Assembly: GCF_003473485.1 (NCBI RefSeq)
Contig: NC_053048.1
Coordinates: 29,384,755 to 29,448,754, forward strand
Direction: 5' to 3'
DNA: 64,000 nucleotides
Source of the DNA: Medicago truncatula
Taxonomy: Eukaryota; Streptophyta; Magnoliopsida; Fabales; Fabaceae
Below the pieces are notes generated by a model. The model was given only the letters and a program-made list of their open reading frames with translations, was not told the DNA's origin and ran no database searches. Both the position numbers and the translations under genes were made by a program. Numbering within the stretch: position 1 is the first letter of the stretch; every line of letters starts with the position of its first letter. Shown in pieces: positions 11,956-24,208 of the stretch.

Positions 11956-14004
11956 TCACCTTGTTTCTCCTCTAGCATTGAGAAGTGATGATTGAGGTGA
12001 ATTACCAAAAGTGATAAAACTAGTATTATCAATATCTCTCTTTCCATTATAAGAACTTGAACTCATTTGATCAAATGAGTTAGAAGTTCCAAGAGAATTC
12101 AAGAATTCATCAAATCCTTCTTGTGAATCAATACCACCTGGTTTTCTCATTTCATTTGGTAACTCAACTTCTCCATCCAAAATCCTCACTACTTGTCTCA
12201 TACTAGGCCTTATAGTTGGAACATCATTTGAACATATCAAACCTAATTTCAAAACCATCATTACCTCAGTTTCAACAAAATCACCATTCAATTTAGGATC
12301 AACTACTTCAAATGCTCTTCCTTCTTTGAACCTTTCCCACACCCAATCCACCAATACCAACTCATCTTGTGATGCCTTAGGTTCAATAGGCCTTCTTCCA
12401 CAAACAACCTCGAGAAGAAGCGCGCCGAATGCAAAAACATCGGAGCTTGTTGTTGCTCGTCCTGTTCTAGGTAACTCCGGTGCCAAATAGCCTAATGTTC
12501 CCACCACTCTTGTTGTGCCTGGATTAGCACCATGTTCATACAACCTTGCCAATCCGAAATCGCCTAATCTTCCATTGAGTTCAAAATCCAACAGCACATT
12601 GCTAGCTTTAACATCTCTATGGATTACCACTTGCTCATAGCCTTCATGTAGATACAAAAGACCTGAAGCAACACCCTTTATTATCTTAAACCTCTGTTCC
12701 CAACTTAGCACATATTCTGAATCTTCAAACAAGTACTTGTCCAAGCTTCCATTCGCCATGTAATCATACACAAGCAAAAGGTCACCTCTGCGACGACACC
12801 ATCCGAGTAACATAACCAAATTCCTGTGGCGAAGCCGGCCTATGCTAGCGATTTCAGACACAAATTCCCTTAGCCCTTGTTTTGACTCATGTGAAACTCT
12901 CTTAACAGCCACTTGAATCTTCGATTTCGGCAATATCCCATTGTAAACTTTGCCAAAACCACCCTGCCCAAGCAACTGTTTCTCCTTGAAACCTTTTGTA
13001 GCTTTCTTCAGCTCTTGATAAGTATATCTATGTGGTCCAACTTCAAGCTCCCAAGCTTCAATAACATCAGCATTCTTGATTTTTCTATAAATGTAAAAAC
13101 CAAATGCCATAGAACACAATACAATCAAAGCAGATCCGAGCGATAAACCGAGTATCAAAGAAGTATGTTTCTTCTTAGGATGTGGAAGCTTTGGTAGTTT
13201 GGACAAATCAAGAAAAGGCGCCGGCCCATTAATTTTAAAACTCCATCCCAAAACATAATGAGAGCTAGCAAGTAAACCAGTTGAAGCAGAGAAACCAACA
13301 TACATAGTATCAAGAAAAAGAGGTGATAGATCCATATGAAAAGTCAAAATAGGTTTTTTAGGCTTATTAGAAGTTGGTGAAAGTGTAACACTAATAAGTT
13401 CCAATGAAGAATCATAATCAACCCAAACTAAAATTGGTTTTCCACCTTTAATACTAATATTATGAACCATATCATCATCACTATAATAACCAGCAGTAAT
13501 AGTTGCATTTGAACGCATACTATTAATATCTATACCAACATGGTTATCATTAATATCACCAAACTCAAAATCTTGAACAGTGTCAAACTCAACAGCAAAA
13601 AGATGGTTAGAGAAATTACCAACATCACTTGAATTCAGAAGACCAAGATATTGACTAGGTAAAGCTTTGAGATCTTTTGAAGGGACTATAGTAAAAGCCA
13701 TGCCATGGCCACCAAGTTTAGGATATTCAGGAACACAAGCAAGTGCAAAAGATGATGAGAAAGAGAAAACTTTACCAGTAGTTTTGTTCTTTATCTGAAA
13801 TGGTTGAGGATAAAAAGCATGACCCAATAATCTACTTGTTTCATTTGTTAATCTTATTATACCATTTTTTTCTATCTCTGCTATACCATTTAAGGTTAGG
13901 TTTTTTGGACCAACATCCTTAAAACCTGTGTATAGTAGTTGGTCAACTTGAGACAAAACTGGTACAAAAAAGAACAATAAAAATGGTATCAAAGTTTGAA
14001 GCAT
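11956..14004 (-). CDS. L-type lectin-domain receptor-like kinase, LecRK-S.4-like
   Basis: This is an intronless receptor kinase of 682 residues. The frame is open 59 codons further upstream, but the ATG at 14004 starts a clean signal peptide (MLQTLIPFLLFFFVPVLSQ), so that start is chosen. Domains are a lectin ectodomain with AVEFDTVQDFEFGDINDNH and GIDIN, a membrane span after KLPHPKKKHTS, and a kinase with [21 protein letters not shown] and APE. The juxtamembrane [20 protein letters not shown] recalls LecRK-S.4 of Arabidopsis; this is recalled, not searched. It is a very close paralogue of the plus-strand gene at 24209, including matching text outside the catalytic motifs, so the two come from a fairly recent inverted duplication. 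The C-terminal tail is longer than that of the paralogue. A (CA)n run sits near 14169-14182 in the upstream DNA. Confidence 0.94.
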   Translation of the reverse strand: MLQTLIPFLLFFFVPVLSQVDQLLYTGFKDVGPKNLTLNGIAEIEKNGIIRLTNETSRLLGHAFYPQPFQIKNKTTGKVFSFSSSFALACVPEYPKLGGHGMAFTIVPSKDLKALPSQYLGLLNSSDVGNFSNHLFAVEFDTVQDFEFGDINDNHVGIDINSMRSNATITAGYYSDDDMVHNISIKGGKPILVWVDYDSSLELISVTLSPTSNKPKKPILTFHMDLSPLFLDTMYVGFSASTGLLASSHYVLGWSFKINGPAPFLDLSKLPKLPHPKKKHTSLILGLSLGSALIVLCSMAFGFYIYRKIKNADVIEAWELEVGPHRYTYQELKKATKGFKEKQLLGQGGFGKVYNGILPKSKIQVAVKRVSHESKQGLREFVSEIASIGRLRHRNLVMLLGWCRRRGDLLLVYDYMANGSLDKYLFEDSEYVLSWEQRFKIIKGVASGLLYLHEGYEQVVIHRDVKASNVLLDFELNGRLGDFGLARLYEHGANPGTTRVVGTLGYLAPELPRTGRATTSSDVFAFGALLLEVVCGRRPIEPKASQDELVLVDWVWERFKEGRAFEVVDPKLNGDFVETEVMMVLKLGLICSNDVPTIRPSMRQVVRILDGEVELPNEMRKPGGIDSQEGFDEFLNSLGTSNSFDQMSSSSYNGKRDIDNTSFITFGNSPQSSLLNARGETR

Positions 14005-14539
14005 GATGAACACTAAAAAAAGATGGGTTTGTGAACATGTATGTATGATACTATGTTTGTGTTGTGTTAATGTGTGTTGAGTTGAGTTAAATGAAGGTTG
14101 GTGAAGTAGATCTGAGAGAGAATGATGGAGGGTTATAATGACATAAGGTGGAATGAGTATTAATTGATTACACACACACACACATGGGCCAGCAGTTATA
14201 GAAGACAGAGTGAAAGTGAAAGCTTTTTTTGGGGGTGGGTATGGGTGTAAATGGTTGTTTTCATTAGTCTACTTTTTTTTATAAAGGTACAAAAAAGTAA
14301 CAGCAAGACTAGACAAAGGAAAAAACAACATCCATCTCTATCTTCTTAGTCATTTTTCTATGACTATTTTAGTTTCTCCCGCTTTCTATTCAGTTTGAAT
14401 TTTAGAATTTGAACTCCATAAAAATCTCATAAAATTTTCAAAAACGCGTTGAAAGATTTTAGATTTAAGAATTTGAATAGGGTGCGCAAAAACCATGGAA
14501 AAAATAATGGCTTTTTTTTATATCCTCTATTTATATAAA
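14005..14539. promoter_or_regulatory. 5' flank of the second LecRK
   Basis: This is the upstream region of the minus-strand LecRK, with a CA/TG microsatellite at about 14169-14184 and CT-rich stretches read on the minus strand. No defined element is identified. Confidence 0.3.
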
Positions 14540-14763
14540 CAAATTGTATGTTAGGTTGTACTTATTGTGTGGGGACAATAAGTTAAAAATCATGTTATTT
14601 ACAAAAGAAAGGGTTGAACACGTTATAAGTGAGATGATTTATAAATTTAATGTCTTAATATTTTACATTAAAGTGTAATGTCCAACTTACTTGTGTTGTT
14701 GCTATGGATCCAATGTGGACAATCCCCCCAAACTACTATGTGACTCCAACAGTGGTATCAGAG
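14540..14763 (+). repeat. Copia-type LTR end plus primer-binding site
   Basis: The motif tggtatcagag at 14753-14763 matches the usual copia primer-binding site complementary to initiator tRNA-Met. It lies just after a ...ccaaca LTR-like end at 14752. The roughly 200 bp upstream would be LTR. No gag or pol frame follows, so this is either a small TRIM/LARD-like element or an old remnant. The left boundary is uncertain. Confidence 0.5.
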
Positions 14764-17400
14764 TTGTTATCCAATCAGTTGTTTCTAGCAAGGTGTTTAG
14801 GCGGTGGGTTCTGTTTAGCAGCAACAATGACGGTATACATATAAGATTATGTGGATGAAAGAACTTCTGCTTAAGTGATGATCATGATGAAACTCACACT
14901 TGAGAGAAAGATCGATGTGTAGCAAATGTGATTTAGAAGTCAGAAATTGTTTTAAACAAACAACCGAGGTTGAAAACTTTATCAATGACATGTCATAGAA
15001 AAAGTCATTTAGAGTATGTGACTTGAGCTCAAAACTAAAAGTGATAGCAGAAAATTTAGATTGATCAAAGTTTGAAAGAAGTTTTAAAAGAGACTAAAAA
15101 TGAAAATTGATAGATTTAAAGGATCTAAAATATATTTAACCATTTTAAATTTTAATCTCTAAAATATATTTTACCAACATTTTTAGTTTATACTAATTAA
15201 ATCCTAGATTATGTGGCTAACAAATGTTCTTTTTTAAGGAGCTAACAAATGCTTTTAATGTCACACGGTAGTAAAAAAAGCTCTTTAATGACATGGAAGG
15301 TTCATTATTTATTAATATATGTTTCTATTAATTTATTTATTATTTATAGTTAAAATAATATTAAATATTTGGACTTAAAAGTTTTGAAGATATCTCAAAT
15401 CAATTACGTGACATGTATATAGTGGTCCTTATTCCTCCTCAATCATATGCAATCAATCCACGATGAAATTTGGAAAATTTTGGCAAAAAATAGTGATGGA
15501 AAATTTTGCTAAAACCAAAGGTTCAGTAAAAATTGTTAGGGGCTAGGTGTAAGTTATGGAGTCTTATATCAAATAGATAAAAATGTTTAATGTGATAATT
15601 AAATTATTAGAGTCTTTTATTTAATGAATTATAGTTTTTTAAGTTGTGTTCTTTTTATGAGCTTAAGTTATAAAATTAGTACTTTTATTGAAAATTTGGT
15701 CATGGAAAGGGCTATTTATAAATTGGATTAAAATGTTTTATTTAATAATGATGGGTGAATGATATCGACAAAAGGAAAAGATCTATCATCGGATCAGTAC
15801 GGATAGAGTGAAAGTTATCGTGAGAGTTAGCTTTCAAAAAGACTAACAATATTATGAATGACAATTGAATATATAAATGTTGAATCAAGTAATTAAGCCA
15901 AGAGACCCTCTATCTTTTTTATTTATCTCTATTTTCATCCTACCGACCTTGAAGGAAGATATAGAGGGGAGTAAGGGACCCAATTTCCACTCATCACCCT
16001 CATTCGACAAGAATATCTCTATCAATGCAAAATCTAGATGCTTCATCTTAAAACTGATTGAATAGACCTCATTTTCAAATTTCAACCATATTTTACTATT
16101 GTAACATCCATGACTATTCATTTGTGCGTACCTTGCATAAGGGAGGGCACTGTGAGTTCAACCCCTCCAAATTGAAATGTACACAAATTGCAAGAACATG
16201 ATAAATGCAAATTGGCCACTATTGACTTGGATGCTTCTTATTATGTTTCCTTCTCTAATTTGTACTGTCATTTTCTATGCTATTGAGACTTTTTTAGCAA
16301 AACGGTATCGACAACACTCTAGTGAGCTGACTTGAGGTCGGCACAATGTTAGAAACGACACCCTTAGAACAATAAGTCAATTAAATTGAAATAATTTTAA
16401 GATGTGTTATTTGAACAACCGTTTATATAACGGTCTCTGTAAGCTTAGTTCAGTTCGTAAGAATTATATGCAAGATCTGAGTTTCGAACCTTGAACATCA
16501 CAAAAAATCTATTTATATCACAATTTTTGAAACAACCAAAATTTTACAAGGAAAATAAGATATTGACACAAAAATTAAAGCAATATAGAGAAATTAAAAA
16601 CATAATGTGAGTATGAGAGAGATAGTTGTAAAAAAATAGTTGTACATATATGCATATTGTGGGAAATTAAAAAGCAATTAAAAATTACATATAAAATACT
16701 TGAATATATACATATAAAATTGTCACATGCGAAATTCAAATTACATTTCGAGCGAAAATTTTACTCATGTCCTCAAAACCAATCATCTCAACTCAAAATT
16801 TAGTTAATTATAGAGACCAGAACAACTATTAGAGCTACTCGAAGCAATATTTAAAATATACAACTTTTGAAAATTGTCATGTAAAGAGTGTTTAAGAAGT
16901 CTTTCGAGACAAGCAATTATTGGGTTCTCAATGCCAAAGATTCAAACTCAAAGTTCCTTGGAAGTTATGAAGCACATAAAAGTCATGCAACTTAGGAGTT
17001 AGTTTACTATTTCTCTATAAATTGTAAAATCAGACTCAATGTACATGAGCTTATTTCTGTTCGACAAAACAATACCTACTAGAAACATATCCGCGCTCAC
17101 ATGATAATACTCTTATTAAAATCATTGAAAAAACGATGTATGAATCTTCACACACTTTGATTTCTTTATCTTTTTTGCCCTTTTTATATTATTCAAAACC
17201 TCATACGTTTTTGGTACTTGTTACTTTAAATCTATCATCTAAGAACTCTTTTAAGGATCATACTCAAATTTTAGATTTATCTATTGAATGCATTTGTTGG
17301 GTTGAAATGTTTTTTGAATCAACAAAAATGTTATTTTAGTAAACTGTTCGAAGACTTTCTCGTCGTCTTCATTCCCAAAGAAAAAAATACACTACCCATG
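14764..17400. other. Intergenic, remnants only
   Basis: Non-coding sequence follows the primer-binding site. A further tRNA-like B-box remnant (gagtttcgaacc) occurs near 16480. No intact gene is seen, and the short frames around 15877-16121 and 17136-17339 lack family features. Confidence 0.35.
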
Positions 17401-17407
17401 CACCCTT

Positions 17408-17690
17408 CACTAATCCCCATTTACCTATAGAAATTGACAACCATGCATGTCTTGTGAGCATCACTAAGTTTGCAGAGACAATGCATTGTAATATGCACCA
17501 CATACCTGTCACTAATCCCCATTTACCTATATAAATTGACAACTAATGTATGTCTATGTAAACATAACTCAGTTTGTAGGGACAATGCATTGTAATATGC
17601 AGGAGTCGAGGTTCGAACTCCGAACACCCTGCTTATTCATCTTAAAAGTGAATTCTAGTCACTAGACTAATTGAGAAAAACTTGACAACC
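17408..17690 (-). repeat. tRNA-like SINE with internal 102-bp tandem duplication
   Basis: Read on the minus strand this has an A-box-like tagtctagtgactag (near 17670) and a B-box-like gttcgaacctcg (near 17607), followed by a body ending in ttaggtaaatggggattagtg-like text. The body is present twice, at 17408-17509 and 17510-17611, at a 102-bp spacing. It looks like a SINE whose tail was duplicated. The ends are approximate. Confidence 0.45.
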
Positions 17691-18792
17691 TAATATAAAT
17701 CTAAAACAAATGTTAAAATTAAATATTTTAAAAATAAATTAATGTATTTTTTGAAATTATAGTAGTTTATTTCGAAATCTCTTTTAAAAATTGTTTTCAC
17801 TACATACTCATTGAATTAAAAAAAATATCTTGTGTAATATTTAAAAATTACATAAAAATAAGGAAAAATATTAAAGAAATAAATATATAAAAATCAAAAT
17901 TATGTATAGACATTTTGACCGACCCATGTAATTGACTCGTATCATTGTATTTTTTTTTAGAAAAATGATCACAAGAGAATAATAAAATATCATCTCTTCT
18001 CTTTCTTTCATAACACTTATGGATTGTTATAACTTGATGTTTTTATTTCAAATATATTCTTATAGCTCACTGATGTTTTCCAAACAAGCATAGCTGAGAC
18101 GATTATTGTCATGCTAATCTAAGACCTTAGATAAAGAAAGATTCCAACTTCCAACATTTATTTGGGGGCTAATCTAACATTTATATGGATGTTTTATTCA
18201 GTTGACCAAAAAATATTAAGAAATCTTCAAGAAAACAACATATACTGCACAAATAGAAATTGAAGAATATTTATACAATTTCTTCACTACTTTTTTTTAA
18301 AAAAATAATTTTCCCATGGATACCAATGACTTAATTTCAACCAAACGAATTATTAAGACTAAAACATGGCAGCCTTATTGGATTTTTAATTGGTGGGGTT
18401 GCCAAGGAATGAAGAATACAATATGAGCCAACACTTAAAAAAATCTTGTGATGGGGGCAGGTGTTGATTGGTAAAGGAGAAATAGCCTCGAAGTGGTCCA
18501 CTTTCTCTCGTTTTTTTAGAGAGTTTCTTTCTTTTGTTGAACAAACCTAGTTGCTAACTTCACACTAAAACCTTCTAAAAAATTCATTACACTAACAAAT
18601 TCTTCAATCAGAAAGAAAGAAAAAAACTAAAACATTTGACAAAATTACGTATACACCCTTTAAAGCTCTTTTGAATTGTCATAAAATATACTAGAGAATA
18701 TTTTATTCATAGGAAGACATACGAAAAAATCATGGTTTGCATGGATATATTTGATGAAAGATTTAGTTAGGTTGATCCATGATTTTTTTTTT
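17691..18792. other. Intergenic, nothing recognised
   Basis: Strongly AT-rich DNA without a supported gene or bounded repeat. Confidence 0.4.
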
Positions 18793-18904
18793 CACCCACT
18801 TGGGTTGGCCTAGTGGTATTAACTTGGGATCTAGGAGTGTGCTTCTCCTAAAGGTCTCCAGTTCGATGCCAATTTGAGTGGGCTAATTTAGTTTATTAAA
18901 AAAA
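18793..18904 (+). repeat. tRNA-derived SINE
   Basis: It starts cacccacttgggttggcc, with an A-box-like tggcctagtggtatt and a B-box-like gttcgatgcc spaced as in tRNA, and ends in an A-run. The same family is present in reverse at 23982-24104, where a target duplication proves insertion. Confidence 0.65.
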
Positions 18905-18949
18905 TGTCATTTTTTTCTTCAATTTTGTGTTCTGGGCACAACTTGGATT

Positions 18950-19280
18950 ATTATTTTTTTGAAAAAAATAAAATGATATTCATTAATTCAAATCGAGAGA
19001 TTACATCATTCAACACCGCTAAAAATGTAAAGGATGAATTTGCGAACAAACTCACAGCAACCAAGTTGATAGCATATAACGGCATAATGCCTACAAAAAT
19101 ATATGATAAAATTAAAGTCACCGGAATATCCATGGCCTCCGGATCTGCAACGTTGACGTCCAAATCTTTGATTGAATAATCGATCTTTCAATAGGAATAA
19201 AATGAACACCGCAAGAAGACGGGAAAGCAAACAACGCCGCACAAGACGACGAACAACAAACCACCACACTTAGATGATGA
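18950..19280 (-). repeat. Possible LINE 3' end
   Basis: Minus-strand text ending ...atatcattttatttttttt then caaaaaaa resembles a LINE 3' untranslated end. The upstream part has an open but unrecognised frame. No target duplication was found, so this is a weak call. Confidence 0.25.
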
Positions 19281-20149
19281 AATCACAAAGAAAAAAAACT
19301 AGATCTGTGTGAAAGTCACTTATTTAGATTGAAATAGAGAGAAAAAGATGAAAAGGGGTGATTTCAGGTCAAGAATTGACCCAAAACCACCCCCTAATGA
19401 AGAAACGGGAAGAGAAAACCTAGAGAGAGAAAATTAGGGCCGGCTTGTTGGAGAGAGAAAATTATATAATCCGAAAAATGTCACCTTTCAAAGCACAAGT
19501 TTTAATATTTTCCAGGAATATTTTAGTTAATATCATTTGAACCAATCAATCATGATTTCAGATTTATACAATCCGAAAAATTTCAGAATGTGGACGACTG
19601 CATTACAAACAAAGTTTGGACGATTTGTGTTGTGTTTTATTTATTTTTAGTTAGTTGGGTCATTTTAAATGTGTCCTTTGATTGAAGTTATCGTTTATGA
19701 TGATGTGGTGGCTATAAATAGTCTGACATTCTTCTCCATTTTCATTGTGATTCCCTCTTCATTCATTCTTCTCTTTTCTTTTTTACTTATCCTTTGAAAG
19801 TGAGTTATGATATCATGATCACTGCTGACCATTTCTACCATCTCCAAAATTGTTGTGCAGTTTTTGTGGTGATGATATTATGGTCAGCAAAGACCTTCCT
19901 ATCTATTACAATACATTTTTTTTTTTTTTTAAATTTTAACAAGATTCAAATTATAAAATCTGAAATTAGTCAATAAGGATTCAGATTGTATAATACGAAC
20001 AAGAACACAATGTGTATTTTGGAGGGTGCACAAGAAGCTCTGAGGGTGGAAAAATAAAATCTTTAAATTGTTAGATTTCTTATTTTCAAGCCCATGAACG
20101 GCCCATACCAACAGTCCACTTCAAAAAGAAAATTGCTTTTTTGACATCA
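19281..20149. other. Intergenic, nothing recognised
   Basis: No gene is supported. There are purine-rich tracts and a T-run at 19917-19930. Confidence 0.35.
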
Positions 20150-20830
20150 AAAATTTCCTAAAAACAATTTTGGGGAACAATTTTGACCAAATTACTCCCA
20201 GCAGTAGTTAACTACCATTGGCAAATATGGCAGCAGTTACTGCCTCCCAACTGCAGTTAACTACCGTTGGCTCCAACTGCAGTTAACTGGAGCTGATTTT
20301 ACTGCACATAAGTGCAGTTCCTGGAAGAGAATTAATTGTGATTTTACACGTTTTGGTCAAAAAATCAAAATAAATCGAAACTTATTCAGAATTTTACGAA
20401 ACTTTACATACCCTCTCTTTGTATTTTTCTAGAGTTGTTTGCAAAGAACCAGCTCAAAATTCAATTTCTAGGTCAACGTTTTAATCCGTCCCTCGTCGAA
20501 AAATTCAAATTTTTTGTCCTAAACATGAGTGCAAAAAATCGTGAAAAAATTCAACCTCTAGGTCACATTTCCGGACTCGCACTTTAAAAAAAATTGCGAT
20601 TTTGCATGGTTTGGTCGGAAAATCAAAATAAATCTAGACTTAGTCTGAATGCTACGAAACTTTACAGACATCTCTGTAACAATACATATAGAGGATGTGC
20701 AAAGTTTCGTAGCATTTTGAATAAGTCTCGATTTTTTAATTTTGTCGATTGAAACGCGCAAAATCACAATTGATGAACCAGCGATAGTTAACTGCTGCCG
20801 GATTTGTCAGCTGTAGTTAACTATTGACCT
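20150..20830. repeat. Fold-back region with repeated GTTAAC motifs
   Basis: Two arms of about 80 bp (20594-20674 and 20691-20769) are inverted copies of each other. A third, direct copy of the left arm lies at 20337-20421. The outer parts carry several short palindromic agttaact motifs near 20205, 20250, 20275, 20785 and 20815. The arrangement suggests a fold-back transposon with motif-rich ends. No target duplication was identified and no coding capacity is seen. Confidence 0.5.
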
Positions 20831-22156
20831 TGCATATTTTATGCATTATCCATACCAACTGAATTATACTCACGAAGACTTCCCTTATTGTCCCTAACCT
20901 GACAGTATCATCTCCAAGATACAAAAGCACAATTTTTTCAAAGTCTTCCATTCTTATACGAGGGATTGTTCTATGGACCCTCAAATTGCTCAATCTTTAA
21001 AATAAATCGATTTTAAGTTACACTCAAATCTAATAAAACAACGATAAGATTGTAACTCTAGATAGATTTTTTAAGATTGAGAATTCTTATCCGATATAAA
21101 TATCCGAGGAGGAGCAATGCGAGGGGCTATAAAACAATTACCTCCTTGTACAATTTTCACTTTTACAGTGCCTTCTGTTCCTGCTTCACACTTTACAATC
21201 ACACAACTAAAAATTGCAACTAATGTTTGTGTTCTTACTCAAATTGAAAAAAGGCTATCATTTTAGTTTTATCCTTTTTTCAATTGGTTGTGGTGAGAAA
21301 ACGAGTAAACCACCATATTCTATCTCAATTCTCTAGGGCACTCCTAAATACATGTCTATATGGTTATGAATATTTGTTTTGTTGCATTACATCTGATGTT
21401 TTTAGTCTTATATTTTCCTTTTGATTATACATATTTTGTTTTGAACATATATGCTCCATATGATTTACATGTGTCCTATTGATTTTGGGCATTTCTTGAC
21501 ATTTTATAAGTTTCCAAACTGGATAATAATGATAAGAATCATATAAGTTTCCAAACAAGAGTAAGTTGAACATTATACGACTAAATTGACAATGATGGAC
21601 GACGTTAATCAACACGGATGGTAACAAAATGATGGAAGTGACTAAAATTTGACTGAATGAGGGACCAATTTGAAATATTCATAATCTTAAAGATGTATTT
21701 GAAAACGTCATACAAAATTAGAGGCAAATGTTGTGGTTTACTTTTTTGAAAGAAAATGTTGTGGTTTACTCGTGAGAGAACTATACATTTTTTCAAATAT
21801 AATCTAACTAACCTAGTTTTTTATTTATTTATTTATTTATTTATTTATTTTATGGTTTCTCTCTTTGATAAGGATTTTTATATGGATATAATATAATGTT
21901 TCAATCCAAGTAATTAGTATTTACTGATTCAACTTATTTTTTTCTTTGTTAGCTTTGCATTAATTAGTATTTTCTGTTATCTTATTTGTTTAGTACTTTG
22001 GTAAATAGAGGTAAGTTAGTTCATAATAGGTAACTAGAGGTACATCATGCCACTCACGAATCAGATCAACCGAGGTAAGCAGGTAACTTATTGGAAGGTC
22101 AGAAGGAAAGAAATGAGTAAGAGGTTTTTTTTTTAACCTACAGCTGTTGGAAGGAG
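20831..22156. other. Intergenic, nothing recognised
   Basis: It contains a (TTTA)n microsatellite at about 21820-21850. No gene and no bounded repeat. Confidence 0.4.
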
Positions 22157-22440
22157 CAGGGCGGACCTACATTAAGGTATGGTGTGGCTATAGCCGCCAC
22201 GCCAGAATTTAAAAAAGATATCGATATTATTTGAAAGTTCTTCTTTAATGACCTAAATTTTGGTTGTTAATATATAAAAATCAATCACTAATTTGTTTTG
22301 CGATTTAAATAGTGACTGAAATTTCAATTACTATAGCATAAAATATTAAAATCGGTTGCTATTTGTTTAGCCTCACTTTTGTAAAAAAGATAAAAAATGT
22401 TTAGCGTGACGGAAAACTTATTCCTAGGTTTTGTCCCTGG
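22157..22440. repeat. Probable degenerate hAT-type MITE
   Basis: The left end cagggcggacctaca and the right end ttttgtccctg resemble the termini of the better-defined hAT elements at 29018 and 53875. No 8-bp duplication is visible. Ends and class are tentative. Confidence 0.3.
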
Positions 22441-23965
22441 TCTGCAAGGCAGCAGTAATAGTGAGATGCATGATATTTTTTTTTTGAGGCACGCTAATCT
22501 AGAGGGTCGATCTCATCGTCCACTAGCGGGAAGTCCAATTGAAACAGAAAAAAATTGTGTGGACTGATCCAACACATGAATTGTTAACACCGGAAGATTT
22601 AAACCTAAGTCTTTGAGAGAAGCACATTCCATAATCTCAAACTTATATAGTACTAGGGCAGCCCATGGGTTAGGGAGAGGCATGATTGAATCAACATTGG
22701 TTGGTCTATTTCCATTTTATTGTGCCGGAAAACACTAAAAAGGGAATGAATGTTAACCGTTACATTATACTTCCTAAATTTGTTTACCAACTTCATAGGG
22801 AGAGGCATTGCTGAATCTGCCTTGCTTATTCTTTCTTTCAAACATTATGTTGTCCAACCTATGTTTGGTTTTATGGTGCATTTGAGATGCTTATTTTGGT
22901 TTCCGCTAATTTTTATTGGGTCATGCTAACTTGTGTCTTTATGACACATGTTAAAAAACCTAAAAGTTGCAATATGTCCTCAGTTACTGTATTTGATTCA
23001 TTAACTTGTGTTTTAAAGGCATAAATTAGTTTTTCCCATCTTTATTTGCAAATCCTTGGTCTAGCCTTTTTGTGTATAGATGTCGCGGTTATGTATTCCA
23101 AATTAATATTGCTAAGTTTTAAGTAAACAGTATGCTAGATAAAGGGTCTTGTTAACCGTATCCTAAGGACAATGGTTAAGGAATTCATAAGTAGAAATTT
23201 TGTCTCAGAAATGTAAGTTGTTACAATTGCCCAATTAATAATTACACTACTTTTTATTGAAAATTTACTTATTTTGGTTGTTTAACCAATGTCCTTAAAG
23301 TACTTGTTAGCATTCTCCATAGAAGCATCATTATTTTGGAGGTGTTCGAGACTTTAGTTCCCTAGCGTATGGGGACCTTGGAAAGAACGACCCTACATTT
23401 TCAAAGGTTTCTTTATCAAATACTATAACTTCTTCTAGAAGTAAACGAAAATTTGGGAGAAGAAATCTAGTGAAGATCATAAGAAGCCTAAATATACAAA
23501 CTACTTCTAGAAGTAAAAGAAATTTTGGGAGAAAAAAATCTAGTCAAGAAGCCTAAATATACATGATTTACACACAAAAAAACAACAATAGCTTTAACGA
23601 TTATTTTAATTTATTTAAAAAATATTTAATTTTTAACATTTACACTATATTTGATTTTGATATATACATTGAGCTGACCTCAAGTCAATGGTAGTTAGAG
23701 TCTTGATACCATTTAGTCAAAAAATATTCATGGCACCATAGAAAATGACCATACGAATTAATTGGAGAAAGGAAAAGTATCAAGAAGAAGCCAACTGCCC
23801 AAGTCAATAGTGGCCAAAAATCAATATGACTTTGTCATGTTTATGATTTTTCCACTTCTTCATTCTTTAATTTCTCTATTCATAAATCTATATAGTACAT
23901 GCATTTGGAAAAGTAGTGTTATGAAATCTTATCATATAGTCATTCCATATTTTGTCACACTAATC
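22441..23965. other. Intergenic, small repeats
   Basis: A SINE-like antisense remnant lies near 22560-22660. An imperfect duplication (gggagaggcat near 22674 and 22798) is present. No gene is supported. Confidence 0.3.
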
Positions 23966-23981
23966 CTCTTCCTTTAAACTT

Positions 23982-24104
23982 TTGTTCTGAAAGAAGCTAA
24001 ATTAGCCCACCTAAATTGGCACCGAGAGATTCAAACCTGAGATCTTGAATAAGAGCGCACTCCCAGGTCCCAAGCCAATACCACCATACCAACCCAAGTG
24101 GGTT
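23982..24104 (-). mobile_element. tRNA-derived SINE with 16-bp target duplication
   Basis: This is an antisense copy of the SINE at 18793 (aacccaagtgggtt end, antisense B-box near 24030). It is flanked by identical copies of ctcttcctttaaactt at 23966-23981 and 24105-24120. The insertion lies about 100 bp upstream of the third LecRK start, so it may fall within that gene's promoter. Confidence 0.85.
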
Positions 24105-24208
24105 CTCTTCCTTTAAACTTAGCTCAGCACAACCTATAGTATGCTTGTTTGTTCCATCAAAAATATCATATCTCAAGCCCTTACCTTAGCTGATTTCTCT
24201 TGTTCATC

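Noticed and set aside
19006..19269. Minus-strand frame with arginine-rich start
   Set aside because: It has no family match by eye and is better explained as a LINE 3' end.
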